Positions 38,806 through 46,281 of a DNA stretch of 64,000 bases are shown piece after piece. The position numbers and the translations under genes were made by a program. Positions within the stretch are counted from its first letter, which is position 1, and each line of letters starts with the position of its first letter. This DNA comes from Lysinibacillus sp. G4S2 (lineage in GTDB: Bacteria > Bacillota > Bacilli > Bacillales_A > Planococcaceae). The stretch lies in assembly GCF_030348505.1 (NCBI RefSeq), contig NZ_JAUCFJ010000002.1:810001-874000 (forward strand). The letters run 5' to 3'. The notes under the pieces are model-generated. The model ran no database searches and was not told where the DNA came from. It saw only the letters and a list, made by a program, of their open reading frames with translations.

Positions 38806-39546
38806 TTATTCTCCTTTTCCCTCATGATGACTGTTAAACAATACACGAATCGCTTCTCCTAAAAACTCAGTCATATTAACAGGTAATATGGCTTTAATAA
38901 TTCCCAATTGTTTTTCTAAATTATTATTGGAATTATAAAACTCTTCTAAAGGTACAGGAAGCATTTCTATTATTTCTTTTAATTCTCTCTGTACTTCGTG
39001 ACTTTCAGGGGTTAGTTCATTGTGGATTGCTGCTTGAAAAAAAGATAACAACCTCATATTCAGCCTATCTAATGCTATTTGTTGAGATTTACTTTTGGGA
39101 ATAATAGCATCAATTGTATCTATTGAGAAATACCGATTCAAAATTTTTCTTTGATCTTCTTCTAATCGAATAGAATTCATGAGCAACATAAGATCTTCGT
39201 TAGTTAAATCACCGGTTTCATTTAATAGAGCCTTAATCCTGGTCATCATTCCCAATGACATATTTATTTTATCTCTCTTATCGAGAAGTAAAGCTTCCTG
39301 AATTTCTAACATTTCTTTAAAAGAATACTCTGGGTCTTCAAGCCTTTGTTTGATTTCGTATAAAGGTAAGTTCAAACTTTTTAGCAACTGTATGTTATAA
39401 AACTTCTTCAATTCATCCCCAGTATAAATTTTCTGATTTAATTCATTTCTCTTACTAGGTACAAGTAGACCTATTTTCTCATAATGTCTAAGTGTCCTTA
39501 TCGTTGTATTAACTGCTTTTGCAAATTTACCTATAGTAAGTTCCAA
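38806..39546 (-). CDS. MerR-family transcriptional regulator
   Basis: 246 residues. N-terminal winged HTH of MerR type (LTIGKFAKAVNTTIRTLRHYEKIGLLVPS), then the dimerisation helix and a C-terminal ligand-type region of about 150 residues with no recognised family. TTG at 39546 is chosen: GGAGGGG lies 7 bases upstream and the product then starts at the HTH; the ATG at 39564 would place the start within the ribosome-binding site. Forms an operon with the protease gene. An inverted repeat upstream (39601-39614) is a likely operator. Confidence 0.85.
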   Translation of the reverse strand: MELTIGKFAKAVNTTIRTLRHYEKIGLLVPSKRNELNQKIYTGDELKKFYNIQLLKSLNLPLYEIKQRLEDPEYSFKEMLEIQEALLLDKRDKINMSLGMMTRIKALLNETGDLTNEDLMLLMNSIRLEEDQRKILNRYFSIDTIDAIIPKSKSQQIALDRLNMRLLSFFQAAIHNELTPESHEVQRELKEIIEMLPVPLEEFYNSNNNLEKQLGIIKAILPVNMTEFLGEAIRVLFNSHHEGKGE

Positions 39547-39596
39547 ATAATCCCCTCCAAACATTAGTTACTTTTAAGCTCCTATATCATCTATAT

Positions 39597-39616
39597 TAGA
39601 TTGTGACGTAACGTCC
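39597..39616. promoter_or_regulatory. Possible MerR operator
   Basis: TGTGACGTAACGTC on the plus strand; GACGTTACGTCA on the minus strand is a near-perfect dyad of the kind bound by MerR/TipA-type regulators. It lies about 55 bases upstream of the merR start. Confidence 0.45.
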
Positions 39617-39630
39617 TTCGCAATACATAA

Positions 39631-39667
39631 TAAAAAAAGACAACCTTCTCTGCCAAAAAGGTTGTCA
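39631..39667 (-). terminator. Orphan minus-strand terminator upstream of merR
   Basis: Stem gacaacctt / aaggttgtc with a run of A (T on the minus strand) at its left side. It would stop leftward transcription arriving from the cassette region and so shield merR. No leftward gene lies immediately to its right. Confidence 0.6.
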
Positions 39668-39785
39668 ACGCCAACTGTTTAAACTTTCAACAAATGGGGT
39701 ACTCATATTATACATATTTATCACTCTACAACTTCTATGTGGAGGCTAATAGATTTATGCGGATATACAACGTTAAGCTAAAAAA

Positions 39786-39810
39786 GCCTCCAAACGACGC
39801 TTTGGGTGCA
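39786..39810. repeat. Boundary motif M1 (5' type)
   Basis: CCAAACGACGCTTTGG with flanking GCCT and, after it, TTGTTAATTA. The same pattern (CCAAAGGGCGCTTTGG, then TGTTAA) recurs as M3 at 40611. Eighty bases upstream of the 39891 gene. Confidence 0.6.
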
Positions 39811-39890
39811 TTGTTAATTAAAATTTGGATATTTATGTTAATATCAATTATTATATAAAAACAAGTTTTTAATTAAAGGGAGTGAAAGAA

Positions 39891-40370
39891 ATGACAAAAG
39901 AAATAATTAATGTTGTTTTACCAATGAAAACATATGATACAACTAAAATGGACTCGTGGACTAAAGAACAGTGGCGGGAATTTGTTGGAGAAGAAAAGGA
40001 CCATGTAGGTATACAGCTATTGCTAATAAATGATAACGATTTTTATTTGAAAATAATGGGCATATACTTTGACGAAGCCTCAGAAGAAATGTTTTTTAGT
40101 TTTGATGCACAAAACAAACTTGAGCGAAATATAAATCTTCAATTCTGCCAATGGACAATTGATGAAAGTATTTTTAATTTATCTCACGAAAAGCCGCAAT
40201 ATTTGGAGAAGTTTTCTGGAGTTAGAGGCTTTCAAAAGTGTGTAAAGCGAACGTATTTAGAAGAGTGGGACAACACTACAATTGAAATAAAAATACTCGA
40301 TGCAGAAACAAATCTAAACATTAGAAAGCTTGAACTCCAAATAAATAAGCATTTTACTCAGGTTTTTTAA
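39891..40370 (+). CDS. Hypothetical protein, cassette-like region
   Basis: 159 residues, soluble, acidic, rich in aromatic residues. Mixed alpha/beta pattern; no recognised family. The ATG at 39891 follows AAAGGGAG at 8 bases; GTG 39882 is inside that site. Bracketed by motif M1 upstream and M2 plus a terminator downstream. Size, AT-rich composition and single-gene units with their own terminator recall orphan immunity-protein arrays, but this is inference. Confidence 0.7.
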   Translation: MTKEIINVVLPMKTYDTTKMDSWTKEQWREFVGEEKDHVGIQLLLINDNDFYLKIMGIYFDEASEEMFFSFDAQNKLERNINLQFCQWTIDESIFNLSHEKPQYLEKFSGVRGFQKCVKRTYLEEWDNTTIEIKILDAETNLNIRKLELQINKHFTQVF

Positions 40371-40420
40371 TAAAGTGCAGGAATTTAGTGCAAAAAAGTA
40401 TTTATAAAGTATACATAATT

Positions 40421-40505
40421 ATTTAAAATAACGTTCCCAAATGAACGCTTGGTGACATTTCAAACAGCGACAAGCACTGTTAAATCCGTGTTTGTCGCTG
40501 TTTTT
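40421..40505 (+). repeat. Boundary motif M2 (3' type) with attached terminator
   Basis: TTTAAAATAACGTTCCC (40422-40438), AAATGAACGCTTGG, then, 8 bases on, a terminator with stem cagcgacaa / ttgtcgctg and loop containing GTTAAATC, followed by TTTTT. Related to M4 and M6. A weaker relative, AATAACGCTCTGAGATGCTG, lies at 40513-40540. Confidence 0.65.
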
Positions 40506-40610
40506 ATTAGAAAATAACGCTCTGAGATGCTGTGAGAAACTATTTTAAAGAGGACTGTTCGATTCACTTGTTCTGAATGGTAGAAAAATATAAATAGAAT
40601 CTCAATGAAA

Positions 40611-40640
40611 GGCTACCAAAGGGCGCTTTGGTAATGTTAA
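40611..40640. repeat. Boundary motif M3 (5' type)
   Basis: Perfect stem TACCAAAG / CTTTGGTA with loop GGCG, flanked as M1. It lies about 30 bases upstream of the 40668 gene. Confidence 0.65.
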
Positions 40641-40667
40641 ACTTTAATTACACGAGGGGGCGAAAAA

Positions 40668-40823
40668 ATGGATTATACTAAAATCTATAATGAGGAACTG
40701 ATTGCCTTAGTAAAAGAGAAAATAAAGTCAGTCGGTGAAATTAAAGCGGTGAAGTTTTTGAGAGAGCAAACAGGTATATCCTTAATACAGGCAAAAAAAT
40801 TTGTAGATTTTTGTAAAGAATAG
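40668..40823 (+). CDS. 51-residue protein resembling the ribosomal L7/L12 C-terminal motif
   Basis: Short complete ORF with a GAGGGGG ribosome-binding site. The segment EIKAVKFLREQTGISLIQAKKFVD follows the pattern of the L7/L12 C-terminal domain (IxVIKxVRExTGLGLKEAKxLVD), which binds translation factors. No N-terminal dimerisation part is present. Bracketed by M3 and M4. A stand-alone small protein of this kind may contact translation factors or the ribosome stalk; that is only suggested by the pattern. Confidence 0.65.
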   Translation: MDYTKIYNEELIALVKEKIKSVGEIKAVKFLREQTGISLIQAKKFVDFCKE

Positions 40824-40891
40824 ACATAAAAATTAGAGACAATAAATTAACCTGTGTTTTATTGCAACAATATTTATAAAGCATACAAAAT

Positions 40892-40967
40892 AAATATAAT
40901 AAACGTTCCCAAATGGAAGTTAGGGAATAAAACACCCCATTCAATTGAATGAGGTGTTTGTTTTTTG
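40892..40967 (+). repeat. Boundary motif M4 (3' type) with attached terminator
   Basis: AATAAACGTTCCCAAAT (40899-40915) and TTCCC / GGGAA stem, then a terminator AACACC ... GGTGTT (loop AATTGAAT) followed by TTTTTT. Confidence 0.65.
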
Positions 40968-40983
40968 CTGCTTATAATCAGTA

Positions 40984-41011
40984 TGTCCCCAAATCAGGCT
41001 TTGGGAACAAC
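40984..41011. repeat. Boundary motif M5
   Basis: TCCCCAAATCAGGCTTTGGGA: the same CCAAA / TTTGG dyad, 10 bases beyond the stop codon of the minus-strand gene. Confidence 0.55.
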
Positions 41012-41021
41012 CTCATTCAAA

Positions 41022-41393
41022 TTAAATACTTGTAGCATATTTTTCAATCTGCTTTTCTTTTTGAGCTACTAATCCTGTTTTAGAAAACTTATTAAATTGT
41101 TCTTTATCCAAAATTTTTGTTAGTTGATTCATAACCATTTCAGTAATCATATCCTTCATATCACCAGAACTTTGTTCGTTTTCTTTTGATTTAGGTAACT
41201 TTGTTTCTTTAATCATCACTATCTCGCCATTTGCTTTCGTCACGTAATGACGTATATAGCCTTTCTCTTTTTTAATTTCATATGTTGCTTTAGATTTTTT
41301 ATTTTTATCTAAAAACAAATCATCTGATAAACGATTGGAGCCATCTTTTTTTAGGGTGCTAAGGTAATTACTATTTCCTAGTTGAATATTCAT
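41022..41393 (-). CDS. Hypothetical protein, cassette-like region
   Basis: 123 residues, very Lys/Asn-rich, no signal peptide or membrane segment. A central strand-rich part (GYIRHYVTKANGEIVMIKET) leads to a C-terminal helix pair (MKDMITEMVMNQLTKIL). No family recognised. ATG 41393 follows AGGAGG; a longer in-frame start at 41438 lacks one. The only leftward gene of the cassette-like region, bracketed by M5 (3') and M6 (5'). Confidence 0.65.
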   Translation of the reverse strand: MNIQLGNSNYLSTLKKDGSNRLSDDLFLDKNKKSKATYEIKKEKGYIRHYVTKANGEIVMIKETKLPKSKENEQSSGDMKDMITEMVMNQLTKILDKEQFNKFSKTGLVAQKEKQIEKYATSI

Positions 41394-41499
41394 TATAACC
41401 TCCTGATATGTAATATATTTACTTTTTATATCGGTCATTGTTTACTTTCTTGTACAACAGTTTAGTTGATTAATACGTTTGCTTAAGCTATACAATCCC

Positions 41500-41583
41500 A
41501 TTTAAAATAACGTTCCAAAATCAAAGTTTGGAAACACACCAAAAAGGCACGAATGTTGTTAAATCAACGTTCGTGCCTTTTTA
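41500..41583. repeat. Boundary motif M6 with bidirectional terminator
   Basis: TTTAAAATAACGTTCC (41501-41516), dyad GTTCCAAA / TTTGGAAAC, then a long stem aaggcacgaa / ttcgtgcctt whose loop again contains GTTAAATC. Runs of A and T on the two sides allow termination both ways. Confidence 0.65.
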
Positions 41584-41802
41584 CGAGGCTATTGTTTATA
41601 CAGCTTTTTATACAAAGCTATATAAACATAGCTATGATAGGACTTTTCGAGATTTTTTTAATTTAACGTGAAATACGTGTTTGCAAGGTGTTTTTGATCA
41701 ATCTTTATTCCAAAGCTATAATAATAGGTTCATCATCAAAAGTAGGGGATAACATTTGGTAAAACGTATTCCATGTATATAAGTGGATTGAAGTAGAGAC
41801 TT

Positions 41803-42150
41803 GGTGACTTCTTGGGAATCAGCGTCACAAATGGGACCTTGGAGCGCGCAATAAGGGGAACGAGGGCTAGAGCATCACAACCTGTGATAACGCCTTCGTG
41901 ACCAACCATCGTGCCACTGCCGCTCCGCTTTCGCGCAAAAAACACCTGTTGCTGCCCGCTACGTTTGCACTTCGCTTTCGCGCAAAAAACATCTGTTGCT
42001 GTCGCTCCGCTTTCGCACAAAAAACATCTGTTGCTGCCGCTACGTTTGCCGCTTCGCTGTCGCACAAAAAACACCTTTTGGCTAAGTGCTCATCGGACGC
42101 CCCTAAGAAAGCGCCCAGTCAGAACGGAAATCCCACCAACATTATGGTGA
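41803..42150. repeat. Interspersed repeat R1 with about four inverted modules
   Basis: Left part (GACTTCTTGGGAATCAGCGT ... CTTGGAGCG) and right part (CTCATCGGACGCCCC ... CAGAACGGAAATC) match R1 at 841-1112. The centre holds about four tandem, inverted module copies (CGCTTTCGC-CAAAAAACA(T/C)CTGTTGCTG) at roughly 40-bp spacing. No gene lies between 41439 and 42333; the other bases show nothing recognised. Confidence 0.7.
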
Positions 42151-42333
42151 AATTTTAATTATTAGATAATTCAGAAAAAAAGTATATAATACTACAACAA
42201 TAGGTAAATAGTTCAATGAAAAGGGTAATGTTTATAACTTTTATCTAGTTTATTATAAATATATAAATGGTTGAAAAGTTTTATATGGTGTGATAAGTGT
42301 GGACTTGCTTTCTTTGAATTAAGGGGGTGATTC

Positions 42334-42447
42334 ATGTGTGGATATAAAAATTCTCGAGGAAATACATTGGAGTATACCAATATATTTATTACTATACTCC
42401 TCTTTACTAGAAAAAATAATTTTAAGGGGGATAAACATGCAAAATGA
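42334..42447 (+). CDS. Possible leader ORF overlapping comK
   Basis: 37-codon ORF with a strong AAGGGGGTG ribosome-binding site 5 bases before its ATG. Its stop (42445-42447) lies just inside comK, overlapping the comK start by 11 bases, which is the layout of translational coupling. The same ribosome-binding site could instead drive GTG 42338, giving an N-terminally extended ComK. No product family. Confidence 0.35.
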   Translation: MCGYKNSRGNTLEYTNIFITILLFTRKNNFKGDKHAK

Positions 42448-42976
42448 TGACATTATGAGTGGTGAAACGATGCTGTATATGCCGGAGTATGATGCCTATG
42501 GGAACTTGTGTACACGTGTGATAGAAAGAGATTATCAATATATATCAAAATTATCACCGACAAAATTAATGGATTATAATCTACGGTATTTCGGTTCAAG
42601 CCTAAGAGGGGCATTCGATGGTTCGAAAATGATACTTGGAAAGCTGAATAAAAATCCAATAGTGGTTCATGAAGGGAGTGATATTGTATGGTTTCCAAGT
42701 AAATCTCCTTTACATCCTGAATGTATATGGTTGGCTGTCCATCATATTGAGGACTATCAAGTTGTGGATAAAAAGAGTACAAAAGTAGTTTTTATGAACG
42801 GCAAGGACATTATTGTGGATTTAAGTGTTAGATCATTTGAATACAGAATTCAAAGAGCGTTTTTACTAAAGGATAAACTAGAGAAACGAACAAAACACTT
42901 ACTAGTACAACATGATCGAGTGAAAGTATATCCACGCGTGACAAGCCACAGTTCTGTATATGAGGATAAAGGTTAA
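42437..42976 (+). CDS. comK: ComK-family competence transcription factor
   Basis: 179 residues (B. subtilis ComK 192). ComK binds AT-boxes and switches on late competence genes, including comF. Conserved parts: LCTRVIERD, the LRYFGSSLRGAFDGSK block, GSDIVWFPSKSPLHPECIWLAVHHIEDYQ, and FMNGKDIIVDLSVRSFEYRIQRAFLLKDKL. ATG 42437 follows AAGGGGG and aligns with the N-terminus of the family. It sits in the accessory block between secA and prfB; a second, more divergent relative lies beyond prfB. Confidence 0.88.
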   Translation: MQNDDIMSGETMLYMPEYDAYGNLCTRVIERDYQYISKLSPTKLMDYNLRYFGSSLRGAFDGSKMILGKLNKNPIVVHEGSDIVWFPSKSPLHPECIWLAVHHIEDYQVVDKKSTKVVFMNGKDIIVDLSVRSFEYRIQRAFLLKDKLEKRTKHLLVQHDRVKVYPRVTSHSSVYEDKG

Positions 42977-43230
42977 GACGAATGATTACCGTACATTTAG
43001 TTATGTAAATCAAGCCGTATTGTTAAAAAAGTATGTTTTCCGACGTAAAAACGTTATAATAAAAAAATACGGGGCTTACAAAAAATAGAGATATGAGCAT
43101 TTTGAATGCATCTCGAGAACGATGAGAACTTAGCAAGAATCATTTGGATTAAAGGCACATACCGATACTTCGGTAACTCATCATGAATATTTACAAATAG
43201 CCCCATTAATAATGTTCGGAGGATTTAACA

Positions 43231-44335
43231 ATGATAGAATTAGCAGATGTACGTAACGCGTTAGACACTTCAGCCAAAAAATTGGCGGATTTTAGGGGGT
43301 CTCTTTGACTTAGAAAACAAAGAGGCACGCATGCAGGAATTAGATGAAATGATGCTTGAGCCAGGCTTCTGGGATGATCAGCAAGGCGCACAAGTAATCA
43401 TTAATGAGGGTAATGGCTTAAAGGCAATTGTGAATGAATATAAAGATTTAGTGGAAACATATGAGAACTTAGATATGACGCTAGAGCTATTGCGAGAAGA
43501 GCCTGATGAAGAATTGCAGGAGGAGCTGGGCACAGAATTAGTAGAATTCCAGCAAAAAATGGGCGATTTTGAGCTGCAATTACTATTAAGTGGTCCATAT
43601 GATCAAAACAATGCGATTTTAGAGTTGCACCCAGGAGCTGGTGGTACGGAATCTCAGGATTGGGGCTCAATGTTACTTCGTATGTACACACGTTGGGCAG
43701 AAAAACGTGGCTTTAAAGTCGAAACAGTTGATTATCTTCCAGGGGATGAAGCAGGTATTAAATCTGTAACATTGTCCATTAAGGGTCATAATGCTTACGG
43801 CTATTTGCAAGCAGAAAAAGGTGTCCATCGTTTAGTGCGTATTTCACCGTTTGACTCTTCTGGTCGTCGTCATACATCATTCGTTTCTTGTGATGTTATG
43901 CCTGAATTCGATGATAATATTGAAATTGATATTCGCACAGAGGATTTAAAAATTGATACGTATCGTGCAACAGGAGCAGGTGGTCAGCATATTAATACGA
44001 CAGATTCAGCTGTTCGTATTACGCACATCCCGACTGGTACCGTCGTACAATGTCAGGCAGAACGTTCACAAATTAAAAACCGTGAAAAAGCAATGACGAT
44101 GTTAAAAGGGAAACTCTATCAATTAGAGATCGATAAGCAGCAGGCACAGCTAGATGAAATCCGTGGTGAACAGAAGGAAATCGGCTGGGGCTCACAAATT
44201 CGTTCATATGTATTCCATCCATATTCAATGGTAAAGGATCATCGTACAAATGAAGAAACAGGTAATGTAGGAGCGGTGATGGATGGTGATGTAGATCCAT
44301 TCATTAATGCATACTTACGTTCAAAAATAGGGTAA
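43231..44335 (+). CDS. prfB: Peptide chain release factor 2, made by programmed +1 frameshift
   Basis: RF2 ends translation at UGA and UAA. The first 25 codons (43231-43305) end at an in-frame TGA; translation continues after a +1 shift at 43307, giving 367 residues. The larger frame has the GGQ hydrolysis motif ([17 protein letters not shown]), the peptide anticodon region with [13 protein letters not shown], and the usual [20 protein letters not shown] start of domain 2. AGGAGG precedes the ATG. RF2 level adjusts its own frameshift, because low RF2 lets the shift occur. Confidence 0.96.
43294..43309 (+). promoter_or_regulatory. prfB programmed frameshift site
   Basis: AGGGGG (internal Shine-Dalgarno, 43294-43299), three bases, then CTTTGAC (43303-43309): the classic RF2 recoding signal with slow UGA decoding and slippage of CUU to UUU. 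Confidence 0.96.
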
Positions 44336-44340
44336 TGAAA

Positions 44341-44388
44341 GCCCCCTCAGAGGCACAGTAAAATTGTGCTCCTGAGGGGATTTTTTGT
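44341..44388. terminator. Strong terminator between prfB and the second comK-like gene
   Basis: Long stem cccctcagaggcaca / tgtgctcctgagggg, then TTTTTT on the plus strand. The genes converge here. Confidence 0.93.
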
Positions 44389-44419
44389 TCTTCTAGATTA
44401 GCTATGATCGCCCGTCCTC

Positions 44420-44929
44420 TCAAAAAGGTGGATGATATGGATTGTCTTGACTAAGCTGCTTACGTTCATTCATGTAATGCTTATAAAGCATCGATGCATT
44501 GACAAATTGTTTGCTAATAGAAGCATATTGAATGGGTAGTTCAATTTGTTTATCATTTTTTAGTGTGACGATACAGCCCGTTTTACTCGGTACAATATTC
44601 GAAATGGCGTGTAGCCCGATCCAAATATTGTGGACAGAGTTTGGCGAATAAGTTGGTAGAAAAATACAAGGGTAACCATAATCATAAGCAACAACGATTG
44701 GAAGTTTATGTTGATTACCGAAGAAGCGTTTGGCGGAATGTTTTGCTGCCTCATAGGTTGTTCCGAGTGAAATGCAAGATTTTCGTAATATATGCAGTGG
44801 CTTCCGTGTGACGATGAGTTCATTATGCTTGTCGATTACCCGTGTGAAAATTTTAGAGTCGTACTGAATTGGTTGAAGTAAATAGGTGTTGAAAGACATT
44901 AAATATCCATTGACATAATTTGCTGGCAT
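44420..44929 (-). CDS. Second ComK-like protein
   Basis: 169 residues. Aligns by pattern to ComK: FTRVIDKHNELIV, a basic block with KHSAKRFFGNQHKLPIVVA, GYPCIFLPTYSPNSVHNIWIGLHAISNIV and LKNDKQIELPIQYASISKQFVNASMLYKHYMNE. More divergent than the copy at 42437, and shorter at both ends. AAAGGAGG lies before the start. Staphylococci also carry two comK genes, so a division of labour or dominance of one is possible. It is divergent from the IDEAL-domain gene, sharing a 216-base upstream region with a palindrome AAGCAATTGCTT at 45026-45037. Confidence 0.78.
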   Translation of the reverse strand: MPANYVNGYLMSFNTYLLQPIQYDSKIFTRVIDKHNELIVTRKPLHILRKSCISLGTTYEAAKHSAKRFFGNQHKLPIVVAYDYGYPCIFLPTYSPNSVHNIWIGLHAISNIVPSKTGCIVTLKNDKQIELPIQYASISKQFVNASMLYKHYMNERKQLSQDNPYHPPF

Positions 44930-45100
44930 ATATGTAGTGCCTCCTTTTCTATTTATTATTGAAGTGTAAAATACAAATTTGAATTCAGAAAATATAGATA
45001 AAAGGCAAAAGTGATTGATATTCCAAGCAATTGCTTAGAGAAATTGCTTGAAATTACTCGAGATTAATAGCAAATCGAAGTGATTTTCGGTTCTTAAGCA

Positions 45101-45129
45101 TTGCTTTTTAAATTCAATTTTCATATAAT
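45101..45129 (+). promoter_or_regulatory. SigA promoter of the IDEAL-domain gene
   Basis: TTGCTT - 17 bases - TATAAT, a near-consensus vegetative promoter. Confidence 0.8.
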
Positions 45130-45145
45130 TTAGAAAAGGATCGAG

Positions 45146-45397
45146 GTGAGATCGTTGGATAAATATTATTCGTATACAGATTTTCTAAAAGCCGTTGGTC
45201 AGTCAAAGAAAGTGGATGAGGCAGAGAAATTATTGAACGAGATTTATTTAGATTTATTTTTAAATCATATCCAGCGTATGCATCGTGAAGAGCAGCTCAT
45301 GGTTCTGATAGATAGAGCACTCGATGAAAAAGATGAAAAGGCATTTCATCTATACGCAACCGAACTAAAAGTCTTACACGAAGTAGCAAGTGAATAA
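45146..45397 (+). CDS. IDEAL-domain protein
   Basis: 83 residues. The C-terminal half is an IDEAL domain (MVLIDRALDEKDEKAFHLYATELK), a short helical module found in several Bacillus proteins such as YpiB and thought to mediate protein contacts; the function of this one is unknown. Two starts are possible: GTG 45146 with AAAAGGA, or TTG 45155 with GAGGTG. It has its own promoter and terminator. Divergent from the second comK-like gene. Confidence 0.75.
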   Translation: MRSLDKYYSYTDFLKAVGQSKKVDEAEKLLNEIYLDLFLNHIQRMHREEQLMVLIDRALDEKDEKAFHLYATELKVLHEVASE

Positions 45398-45403
45398 TAT
45401 GAT

Positions 45404-45445
45404 GAGCCCGCTCTCCGTTTATTGGAGGGCGGGATTTTTTTTTGC
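45404..45445 (+). terminator. Terminator after the IDEAL-domain gene
   Basis: Stem cccgctctcc / ggagggcggg with nine T. Confidence 0.93.
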
Positions 45446-45539
45446 TACTTTCTTTGGAAGATTGGTGATTTGGGGTGCCCTGAACTCGTCGGAACTTCAT
45501 ATGGCTTGAGTGGATATGGTGGCATTAAGCCGAGCCAGG

Positions 45540-45937
45540 ACCTGAGCAGATATTTTTTGAAGTAATCGAAATCTTCCTAGGACCCGAGCGATTCTTGGTC
45601 GACCCCAATCAGATTTACGACCGCCCTGAGCGAATCTTCACCAAACCCGATCAGATTTACGACCGCCCCGAGCGAAACTTCGTCGAACCCGATCAAATTT
45701 ATGGCTGACCCGAGCGAAACTTCGCCGACCCCGATCAGATTTACGGCTGACCCGAGCGAATCATCGCCAAACCGATCAGATCTATGGCTAAGCGGAGCGT
45801 ATCTTCGTCGACCCCGATCAGATCTATGGCCAAGCCGATCGTATCTTCTGGTTACCTGATCAAATCTTCAATCAACCCGATCAGTTCTTCAGCCTACCCG
45901 AACATTTCACCTCCTTACCCAATCGAAACTCCCAGGA
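45540..45937. repeat. 21-bp tandem array A2, 19 units (42-bp supra-unit)
   Basis: Nineteen units, all 21 bases except one of 20. Two unit types alternate over the centre: ACCCGATCAGATTTACG... and ACCCGAGCGAAACTTCG..., giving a 42-bp higher-order period; the outer units are more degenerate. It occupies most of the 884-base gap before uvrB. No product family in any frame. Confidence 0.9.
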
Positions 45938-46194
45938 CTCGAGCTCGACGAGGAGAGTCTATTATCAAACGATTGAAAATCTCCTCTAGGCTAATGCATT
46001 TCCATCCGTCCATCTCGATTAGCTAACATTTGGAAAGGGTAATCTATTAACAGGAACTCTATGTTTACAGACAGCAGTTAAGTCGCCGTAAGGAATATCA
46101 CTTTTTTTGCTCTACAATTATCGAATGTATAAGTAAGCTTTCATTAAGCACTTCGGCCATATGTTCTACATTGTAGCAAAAGAATAAAAATTTA

Positions 46195-46208
46195 CAAACA
46201 TTCGTTCG
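46195..46208 (+). promoter_or_regulatory. LexA (SOS) box upstream of uvrB
   Basis: CAAACATTCGTTCG, one mismatch from the Bacillus LexA box CGAAC-N4-GTTCG. uvrBA is SOS-controlled in B. subtilis. A possible -10 (TAAAAT, 46240) follows. Confidence 0.6.
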
Positions 46209-46281
46209 TTAAATGTTCGAAATTTTAATACTGCTATGCTAAAATATATGTACAAATTGGTAGGAAAGGACGGGGACATGT

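Noticed and set aside
39780..41585. Integron attC sites
   Set aside because: The motifs are dyad-symmetric with a conserved AACG, but the GTTRRRY/RYYYAAC cores in attC arrangement are not there, and no integron integrase lies in the window. I keep only the weaker cassette-like wording.
41736..42158. ORFs of 66-112 codons in the 41.7-42.2 kb repeat
   Set aside because: Same case as the R1 repeat at 826-1158: the frames cross inverted module copies, and opposite-strand ORFs overlap.
43231..43308. prfB read as a pseudogene because of an early TGA
   Set aside because: The AGGGGG and CTTTGAC signals at the stop are the known RF2 programmed frameshift, so the gene is intact.
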